The translations under genes were made by a program, and so were the position numbers. The notes under the pieces were generated by a model. That model was not told the DNA's origin, did not search any database, and saw nothing but the letters and a program-made list of their open reading frames with translations. A stretch of 12,176 nt of DNA from Bacteroidales bacterium (GTDB lineage: Bacteria; Bacteroidota; Bacteroidia; Bacteroidales; JAAUTT01). Shown piece by piece: positions 7,471 to 12,176 of the stretch. Each line of letters begins with the position of its first letter. Within the stretch, counting starts at the first letter, position 1. The DNA is taken from the NCBI GenBank assembly GCA_025350365.1, contig JANXXY010000076.1, forward strand, positions 1 through 12,176. The letters are read 5' to 3'.

Positions 7471-7475
7471 ATTTG
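7468..7475 (+). promoter_or_regulatory. Possible -7 box upstream of lolC
   Basis: TAAATTTG matches TAnnTTTG exactly and overlaps the stop codon of the methyltransferase gene. No TTTG lies at the expected -33 distance. If it is used, lolC would have a leader of about 95 nt and could be expressed separately from rbfA. A chance match in AT-rich DNA is quite possible. Confidence 0.22.
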
Positions 7476-7577
7476 AGGCAGGAACCAATAGGCAATACGA
7501 AATTTAATATTTAAATACTTTCTGCATAATCAATCAACCCATTGAAAATTGTTTCATACATACAAACTTCTGAATAA

Positions 7578-8810
7578 TTGAATTTTCCACTATATATAGC
7601 TAAAAGGTACTTATTTGCAAAAAAGTCTCATAATGCAATTAACATCATTTCGGCTATATCACTTGCCGGTGTTACAATAGGTACGATGGCTCTCATTATT
7701 GTTTTATCTGTATTTAATGGATTCGACCATTTAATACAAACACTATTTAATTCATTCGATCCGGATTTAAAAATTACTATTGTCGCGGGAAAATCATTTC
7801 AGACTGATGATGAAAAGCTTAGTCAATTATCGAAAATTTCAGGCATTGTTGCATGGTCGAAAGTAGTGGAGGAAAACGCGTTACTAAAATATGGCGAAAA
7901 GCAATATATCGCTACTATAAAAGGAGTTGATAAAAACTATCCATTGATCAATAAATTAGATTCCTGTATTACAGAAGGAAGCTTTACCCTTGAAGACGAA
8001 AAAGGGAGATACGCAGTTATAGGCCAAGGCATTGAATATTATCTTCAGGTTGGATTAAAATTTATCACTCCTCTGGTGATTTATGTTCCCAGAAAGTCTG
8101 CCACCCTATCAATGAATCCCGAAAATGCATTCAATCAAAAGTATATTTATCCTTCGGGTGTTTTTAATATCCTTCAGGATTATGACTCAAAGTATGTGTT
8201 GGTTCCTCTTTCGTTTGCGCAAGAATTATTAGATGATTCCCTATCTATAACCTCAATAGAAATTCGAACTACTGAAAACAAAAACATCGATCAAATACAA
8301 AATGATGTCCAACAGTTATTTGGAAGAAATTTCAGTGTAAAAAACCGATTTCAACAAAAAGAATTGTTTTATCGCATCATGAAATATGAAAAGTGGGCTA
8401 TTTTTATGATTTTGAGTTTTATTCTGGCCATTGCCTCCTTTAACATTGTAGGTTCCCTATCCATGTTGATCATTGAAAAAAAGAAGGACATCTCAACCCT
8501 ACACAGCATTGGGGCTGATGGGCAATTTCTCAGAAGAGTATTTCTTTATGAAGGTATCATGATTTCATTTTTCGGAGCCTTCCTTGGACTTTGTTTAGGG
8601 TTAATTATATGCTGGTTACAGATAACCTTCGGTATTGTAAAATTCCCAAGTAGTGGATCATTTATTATAAATTCCTATCCCGTTGATATTAAAGCTGTGG
8701 ATGTCGTATTTGTGTTAATTACCGTATTGTTAATTGGTTATTTAGCCGCATTGTATCCTGTTAGGTACATAATAAAAAGATACTTACCTGACAATCAATC
8801 TATAAATTGA
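7578..8810 (+). CDS. lolC: LolC/LolE-type lipoprotein-releasing ABC transporter permease (TTG start)
   Basis: Inner-membrane permease of the FtsX/MacB class that, with the ATPase LolD, extracts outer-membrane lipoproteins from the inner membrane and hands them to LolA. It has 410 residues, the usual family length. The topology is one transmembrane segment near residues 20-46, a large periplasmic domain (about 47-268), then three segments near 273-295, 320-345 and 374-398. KKSHNAINIIS (15-25) and VLSVFNGFD (42-50) are typical of Lol permeases, as is the EKKKDISTLHSIGA stretch of the FtsX domain. The start is TTG at 7578: an in-frame TAA lies directly upstream (7575-7577), and the peptide NFPLYIAKRYLF begins exactly where relatives begin. 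No LolD gene is in the window; in Bacteroidota the subunits are often encoded apart. The 3' end and its flank recur, degraded, at 9427-9523. Confidence 0.9.
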   Translation: MNFPLYIAKRYLFAKKSHNAINIISAISLAGVTIGTMALIIVLSVFNGFDHLIQTLFNSFDPDLKITIVAGKSFQTDDEKLSQLSKISGIVAWSKVVEENALLKYGEKQYIATIKGVDKNYPLINKLDSCITEGSFTLEDEKGRYAVIGQGIEYYLQVGLKFITPLVIYVPRKSATLSMNPENAFNQKYIYPSGVFNILQDYDSKYVLVPLSFAQELLDDSLSITSIEIRTTENKNIDQIQNDVQQLFGRNFSVKNRFQQKELFYRIMKYEKWAIFMILSFILAIASFNIVGSLSMLIIEKKKDISTLHSIGADGQFLRRVFLYEGIMISFFGAFLGLCLGLIICWLQITFGIVKFPSSGSFIINSYPVDIKAVDVVFVLITVLLIGYLAALYPVRYIIKRYLPDNQSIN

Positions 8811-8835
8811 TAATTTCTTCAATTGTTACTAATTA
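8739..8835 (+). repeat. lolC 3' end plus flank, copy A of a dispersed duplication
   Basis: These 97 bases cover the last 23 lolC codons, the stop codon and 25 bp of flank. They align without gaps to 9427-9523. By hand count 74 of 97 positions match, including a perfect TCAATTGTTA block in the flank. The repeat array starts immediately after this copy. Confidence 0.75.
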
Positions 8836-8836
8836 C

Positions 8837-8895
8837 CTCGCTAGCACAGATTTGCAATCCGTGTTTTCCCTTAAGTCGTTCCCGAACGAAATATG
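8837..8895 (+). repeat. Tandem repeat array, copy 1 (partial)
   Basis: First 59 bp of the roughly 209-bp unit, beginning CTCGCTAGCACAG. It holds palindrome a, with arms GCACAGATT (8844-8852) and AATCCGTG (8856-8863) around TGC, and palindrome b, with arms TCGTTC (8876-8881) and GAACGA (8884-8889). The rest of the unit is missing and copy 2 starts directly. Confidence 0.8.
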
Positions 8896-9105
8896 CTCGC
8901 CGGCACAGATTTGCAATCCGTGCCTTTCATTAAGTCCTTTCCAAAGGATAAACGCAATGGCGTAATATATACAAATTCAATTATATGTATTTAAATGCTG
9001 CAAATTCAAACATCAATTTATAAATTCATTTCGTTTACGAAAATTAAACTCTGGCAGGATTTTCGGACTCTGCCAGGTTTACCCCTTGACCTTCCAGAGT
9101 TGACC
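8896..9105 (+). repeat. Tandem repeat array, copy 2 (full)
   Basis: Full unit of five successive palindromes: a, GGCACAGATT/AATCCGTGCC (8902-8911, 8915-8924); b, TCCTTT/AAAGGA (8935-8940, 8943-8948); c, ACGC/GCGT (8952-8955, 8960-8963); d, AATATATA/TATGTATT (8964-8971, 8984-8991); e, AACTCTGG/CCAGAGTT (9047-9054, 9094-9101), which competes with CTGGCAG/CTGCCAG (9051-9057, 9070-9076). No ORF is evident. Confidence 0.85.
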
Positions 9106-9310
9106 CTCGCTGGCGCAACTTTGCAATCCGTCCTTTCTTTACTTCCTTTTCAAACAACATACGCAATGGCGTAATACATACAAATTCAATTATATGTATT
9201 TCAATGCTGCAAATTCAAACATCAATATAATTTCATATTGTTTACGAAAATTAAACTCTGGCAGGACCTTCGGACTCTGTCAGGTATACCCCTTGACCTT
9301 CCAGAGTTGA
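9106..9310 (+). repeat. Tandem repeat array, copy 3 (full)
   Basis: Head-to-tail second full copy. From 9161 on it differs from copy 2 by six substitutions outside one variable stretch (9015-9034 in copy 2). Palindromes c (TACGC/GCGTA), d (AATACATA/TATGTATT, here perfect) and e (9254-9261, 9301-9308) are kept. Palindromes a and b are eroded (GGCGCAACTT against AATCCGTCC; TCCTTT against AAACAA). Similarity stops at GTTGA, 9310. Confidence 0.85.
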
Positions 9311-9354
9311 TAGACCTATAAGAGTCTAAAAGCCATACTAACTCACATACAACT

Positions 9355-9501
9355 GAAAGTACATTTAGTTTGTAAACTAATATTTTACGCGTACTTATGG
9401 AGACTAATGGACATTGATTACCCTCGTATTTAGTGGCAACGTATTCGGTCAGGCACATTACAAAAACATACTTTCTTGATAATCAATCATATAATCTATA
9501 A
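9355..9501 (+). pseudogene. Degenerate remnant of a second lolC C-terminus
   Basis: From 9424 the frame reads SYLVATYSVRHITKTYF and LDNQSYNL before TAA at 9499-9501. The true LolC end reads GYLAALYPVRYIIKRYL and PDNQSIN. Identity is strong and the reading frame is kept to the stop. Upstream in the same frame the resemblance fades (VLMETNGH against FVLITVLL) and two stop codons occur (TAA 9373, TGA 9415), so no protein is made from it. Weak similarity may reach back to about 9355, where ESTFSL resembles SGSFII. The rest of the gene is absent: the sequence to the left is repeat copy 3 plus about 45 unassigned bases. Loss of the body of a duplicated gene, or a partial duplication, both fit. Confidence 0.75.
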
Positions 9502-9523
9502 TCACTTCAATTGTTAATAATTA
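9427..9523 (+). repeat. lolC 3' end plus flank, copy B of the dispersed duplication
   Basis: Counterpart of 8739-8835, in direct orientation 688 bp downstream. The shared 3' flank (CTTCAATTGTTA, then ATAATTA) continues past both stop codons, so the duplication happened at DNA level and included non-coding sequence. The two copies bracket the tandem array. Confidence 0.75.
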
Positions 9524-9537
9524 TTTAGTATTTGCTA

Positions 9538-9573
9538 TTAAAAAATATTTATATTTAGCCAAATATTTTTTAA
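9538..9573. terminator. Perfect 13-bp AT inverted repeat, terminator-like
   Basis: Arms TTAAAAAATATTT (9538-9550) and AAATATTTTTTAA (9561-9573) are exact reverse complements around the 10-nt loop ATATTTAGCC. The stem is A and T only, so it is weak as RNA but the symmetry is too long to dismiss easily, even in AT-rich DNA. It separates the lolC locus from the surface-protein genes and could end transcription on either strand or bind a protein. Confidence 0.35.
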
Positions 9574-9790
9574 CATATTGATTGATAGCCAAAAATCTCG
9601 AACAGTAAAAACCAATAAATTTATGCTATTCACAGGTAGATCATTAAAATAGGAGCATTTATCAGATAATTTTCCCTTATCGTAAAATTAATAGAACTTT
9701 ATTTCAATGCATTCGTAAAAACAGGTAAATATTTATTAACATAATTGACAACATATAATGAAGTGGTATCCTAATCAAAAATCCAGGCTC
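9574..9790. other. AT-rich leader of the surface-protein operon
   Basis: No gene is supported. The region should hold the promoter for the two secreted-protein genes, but I find no clear TAnnTTTG box with a -33 partner. TAGCCAAA occurs at 9587-9594 and also in the loop and right arm of the preceding inverted repeat. Confidence 0.35.
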
Positions 9791-10111
9791 ATGAAAAAAC
9801 TAGCGATCAGTTTTATATTTTTTTGTATTATTGGCTTATCAGGATTTTCTCAAACCATTGATTTCTCAAGTAAGATTGATTCTATAAAAAATGGCGATCA
9901 ATACCAATATACCATCTCAATCACACTTAATAAGATCCTTGACAATTATTCTATAAGTTTATTTGAATTAACTCCGGAACAAAACTTTAAGCTCCTCGAT
10001 CGTAAAATCAATGTAAGAAACCTGATTATAACCTTCACTGTTAATGACCGGCAAAAATGGATGATTATGGTGGAATCAGGAAAACAAAGCAAATCAAAAT
10101 TTATTAAATAG
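9791..10111 (+). CDS. Small secreted protein of unknown function
   Basis: I do not recognise this protein. From the ATG at 9791 it has 106 residues and starts with a clear signal peptide (MKKLAISFIFFCIIGLSGFS, cleavage near SQ). A longer frame from 9758 would add eleven polar residues before it and is less likely. The mature part of about 85 residues alternates hydrophobic and polar residues (QYQYTISITL, NYSISLFEL, NLIITFTV, KWMIMVES), as in a small beta-sandwich, and ends in a basic KQSKSKFIK tail. It has no cysteine in the mature part and no lipobox. It ends 24 bp before the start of the large repeat protein, on the same strand, so the two are probably co-transcribed and act together at the cell surface. 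That partnership is inferred from position only. Confidence 0.7.
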   Translation: MKKLAISFIFFCIIGLSGFSQTIDFSSKIDSIKNGDQYQYTISITLNKILDNYSISLFELTPEQNFKLLDRKINVRNLIITFTVNDRQKWMIMVESGKQSKSKFIK

Positions 10112-10135
10112 ATTATTTTACCAAATAATTGTGCT

Positions 10136-12176
10136 ATGATCATAGGAACCAATCTATTCAAAAGAATTATCACTTTACTGTTTATCACCTTTACTATACC
10201 CTATATTGTTCTGGCACAATATAATGTAACCGCAGTAAAAGTAGATATTTCCTGCATTGGACTCATTGATGGGCAGGTTATTGGGATAGTTACAAATGGA
10301 ACTAGTCCATATACTTATAAATTATATAGAGAAAACGCCGTTTTTGGTTTTGATAAAATAGGTCCCGATGTAATTGATAATAACACTTCTTATACTTTTT
10401 CAGGACTTGGAACAGGAAAATATTATGTATATGTAATTGATAGTAACCTTCCTTCTTCTAATGAAGCCTTCAGTACCAATGTAATAATTGCAGAACCAGC
10501 TGACCTTAATGCAGGTATCGTAGGTGCAGACACTACAATTTGTAATCCTCCCGGCGATCCGGCAACCTTTTACCGAATTATTGATCCAAGTGGTGGAAGT
10601 GGTGTATGGACATATAGCTGGGAATATTCAGATGATGGCTCAAACTGGAATTTAATAGGAAGCAGCAATTCATTAACGTATAATCCTCCAATTGGCCTTA
10701 CAGCGACCAGACAGTATAAAAGAAAAGCAGAGAATATTTGTCCGGCCAAATATTCCAATATAATTACAGTTACAGTTACAAACGCACCTACTTCCCCGGG
10801 AACGATAGCCCCACTAACTCAAACTATTTGTTCAGGTACATCACCTTCAGCATTTACTAGCACCGGACCTGGCGTTGGAGGAACATCTCCGACTTATATT
10901 TGGCAATATTCAACTACATCATCAACTGGTGGTGTTGGAACTTGGACGGATATTCCCAGCAGTGCCGGTCTACTTAATTTCACTTATTTGCCCTCTATTT
11001 CTGTAAAAACATATTTTGTACGGAAATACTATAATGCTTGTAATGCTGTATATTCAAACGCAATAACGGTGAACGTTTATGGCACAGTAAATCCAGGTAC
11101 AGTAAATCCAACATTAACTCAAATTTGTACAGGTACTAGCCCTGGTATTATTAATTCAACACTTGCCGCCAGCGGAGGATCAGGTAGTTTAGCTTACCAA
11201 TGGCAAGTAAGCTCCGGGTGTACAGGAACTTATATTAATCTAGCGGGATTTACTGCACCTTCTTATACTCCAGGAAATCTGGCAACATCAACATGTTATC
11301 ACAGAAAGGTTCATGATAATACCTGTAATTTAGATTATTATTCTACTCCTAATCCGGTTACAATTACTGTTTCGGCTATGACTACCCCAACGATAAATGT
11401 AACCAAATTTTTAAATTGTTTTGATGGTACTGATGCAGATTTAACAGCCAGTATTAGTGGTGGGATAGCTCCATACTCCTACACTTGGGAACGTTCAACA
11501 TCAGGATTCGCATCTGGTCCATGGGTTGGAATAGGAATAAATTCAAACGTGTTAAGTAACATTAGTCAAGGCCTTTATAGAGTGTCTATTACGGATGCTA
11601 TATTATGTGGGCCTGTATCAAGCTCAAAAAATTTTGTTTGGAGTAATCCAACTCTACCAGTAGGAAGTATTCCTGCAACATTAGTAATAGGAAGTCCAAC
11701 TGCACAAAACACTTGTGGAGTTAGTAATGTAGGAAAAATTACTTTTACAGGAAGTGGAGGAACAGGGACTTTAACTTACAGAATAAATAGCATTGCTTCT
11801 GGAAATATTGATCAGGCTTCTGGTTCTTTTACAGGATTAGCTTCCGGAACATATCGTATTTATGTTTTAGATAGCAGAGGTTGTGTGAAACAAGGCACAG
11901 ATGCGGTTGTGGGTACAAACACTATTCCAACACCTGCCATCGCCGCCGATCGCACCTCAGTAAATTGTACCAACCCAACGGCTAACCTAACCGCCAGCGG
12001 AGGAATATCATATGTTTGGAGTACGGGGGCTATAACTGCTGCAATAGCTGTAGCGCCTGCGGTTAACACTACTTATTCGGTTACGGTTACTGCTGCCAAT
12101 GGATGCAGTGCAAACGCAACTCAAGCCATAACCGCTGATAAAACAGCTCCGACGGCAACCATCACCGCCGATCGCA
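10136..12176 (+). CDS. Large secreted Ig-like/SprB-like repeat surface protein (5' part, runs off the window)
   Basis: Open from ATG 10136 to the window end, 680 codons without a stop. Residues 1-28 are a signal peptide (LFKRIITLLFITFTIPYIVL then AQ). SprB-like repeats are seen at about 36-103 (NGTSPYTYKL, GLGTGKYYVYVIDS), 425-495 (GGIAPYSYTW, ISQGLYRVSITDA, C491) and 526-587 (GLASGTYRIYVLDSRGC). Three Ig-like units lie at about 126-215, 222-315 and 319-413, with the pattern TICSGTSP, W.YS or QWQ, TY.P, YFVRK, C, then SN.ITV. From 599 a 74-residue unit starts (IAADRTSVNCTN, SGGISYVWSTGA, YSVTVTAANGC), with its second copy beginning at 672. Such proteins are usually very large, are exported by type IX secretion and act as adhesins or gliding-related filaments. 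The C-terminal sorting domain would lie outside the window. Catalytic motifs are absent. Confidence 0.85.
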   Translation, partial: MIIGTNLFKRIITLLFITFTIPYIVLAQYNVTAVKVDISCIGLIDGQVIGIVTNGTSPYTYKLYRENAVFGFDKIGPDVIDNNTSYTFSGLGTGKYYVYVIDSNLPSSNEAFSTNVIIAEPADLNAGIVGADTTICNPPGDPATFYRIIDPSGGSGVWTYSWEYSDDGSNWNLIGSSNSLTYNPPIGLTATRQYKRKAENICPAKYSNIITVTVTNAPTSPGTIAPLTQTICSGTSPSAFTSTGPGVGGTSPTYIWQYSTTSSTGGVGTWTDIPSSAGLLNFTYLPSISVKTYFVRKYYNACNAVYSNAITVNVYGTVNPGTVNPTLTQICTGTSPGIINSTLAASGGSGSLAYQWQVSSGCTGTYINLAGFTAPSYTPGNLATSTCYHRKVHDNTCNLDYYSTPNPVTITVSAMTTPTINVTKFLNCFDGTDADLTASISGGIAPYSYTWERSTSGFASGPWVGIGINSNVLSNISQGLYRVSITDAILCGPVSSSKNFVWSNPTLPVGSIPATLVIGSPTAQNTCGVSNVGKITFTGSGGTGTLTYRINSIASGNIDQASGSFTGLASGTYRIYVLDSRGCVKQGTDAVVGTNTIPTPAIAADRTSVNCTNPTANLTASGGISYVWSTGAITAAIAVAPAVNTTYSVTVTAANGCSANATQAITADKTAPTATITADR
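11932..12176 (+). repeat. 222-bp in-frame tandem repeat, first copy and start of the second
   Basis: CATCGCCGCCGATCGCA (11938-11954) recurs as CATCACCGCCGATCGCA (12160-12176), one mismatch in 17, at a spacing of 222 bp, which is 74 codons. The second copy is cut by the window edge. The segment is visibly richer in G and C than the rest of the gene. Confidence 0.7.

Noticed and set aside
8837..9310. CRISPR array.
   Set aside because: The units are about 209 bp, contiguous and nearly identical, with no spacer/repeat alternation and no cas genes nearby.
8837..9310. Insertion sequence or transposon.
   Set aside because: There is no transposase frame, no consistent terminal inverted repeat around the array and no short target-site duplication. 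The flanking 97-bp duplication is far too long to be one.
9222..9458. Minus-strand frame of 78 codons.
   Set aside because: It is assembled from repeat copy 3 and the lolC remnant read backwards. The peptide is composition-driven and its start lies in the decayed gene tail.
11860..12069. Minus-strand frame of 69 codons with an alanine/valine-rich product.
   Set aside because: It is the shadow of the Ala/Thr-rich tandem repeat of the large surface protein; the + strand frame is open over 2 kb and has clear domains.

Overview
The window looks like chromosomal DNA from a member of the Bacteroidota. The sequence is AT-rich and has almost no Shine-Dalgarno sites. Two or three candidate promoters carry the TAnnTTTG -7 box typical of the phylum. 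Other phylum hallmarks are paired Wzi-like outer-membrane proteins, an rbfA-lolC neighbourhood, and a large secreted protein of Ig-like and SprB-like repeats. Family assignments come from motifs read by eye; nothing was searched against a database.

Layout. Positions 158-4396 hold a tight forward operon: a WecA/MraY-type polyprenyl-phosphate sugar-1-phosphate transferase, followed by two overlapping, mutually related Wzi-like outer-membrane beta-barrels. Together they suggest a surface-glycan (capsule or exopolysaccharide) function: lipid-linked sugar initiation at the inner membrane and glycan handling at the outer membrane. A 404-bp spacer follows and ends in a hairpin plus T-rich tail that is stable only in + strand RNA. 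trpS (tryptophanyl-tRNA synthetase) lies on the minus strand at 4801-5790. The 461-bp divergent trpS/rbfA region contains a cluster of degenerate palindromes, a candidate promoter for each gene, and two mutually exclusive hairpins in the rbfA leader. Then come rbfA (30S maturation), a class I methyltransferase with a C-terminal hydrophobic segment, and a LolC/E-type lipoprotein-release permease that starts with TTG.

Downstream of lolC is the least ordinary non-coding stretch (8811-9790). It holds a head-to-tail array of a roughly 209-bp unit (one partial and two full copies) made of successive small palindromes, one of which shows compensatory base changes between copies. Immediately after it is a degenerate second copy of the lolC 3' end, still readable as about 25 codons of the LolC C-terminus and followed by the same 3' flank. 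The locus has therefore undergone duplication and decay around the repeats.

The right end (9791-12176) carries a small secreted protein of unknown function. It is followed by the first 680 codons of a very large secreted surface protein that runs off the window. This protein has a signal peptide, SprB-like and Ig-like repeats, and the first copy of a 74-residue tandem repeat whose second copy begins exactly at the window edge.

No tRNA, rRNA, CRISPR array, transposase or integrase was seen.
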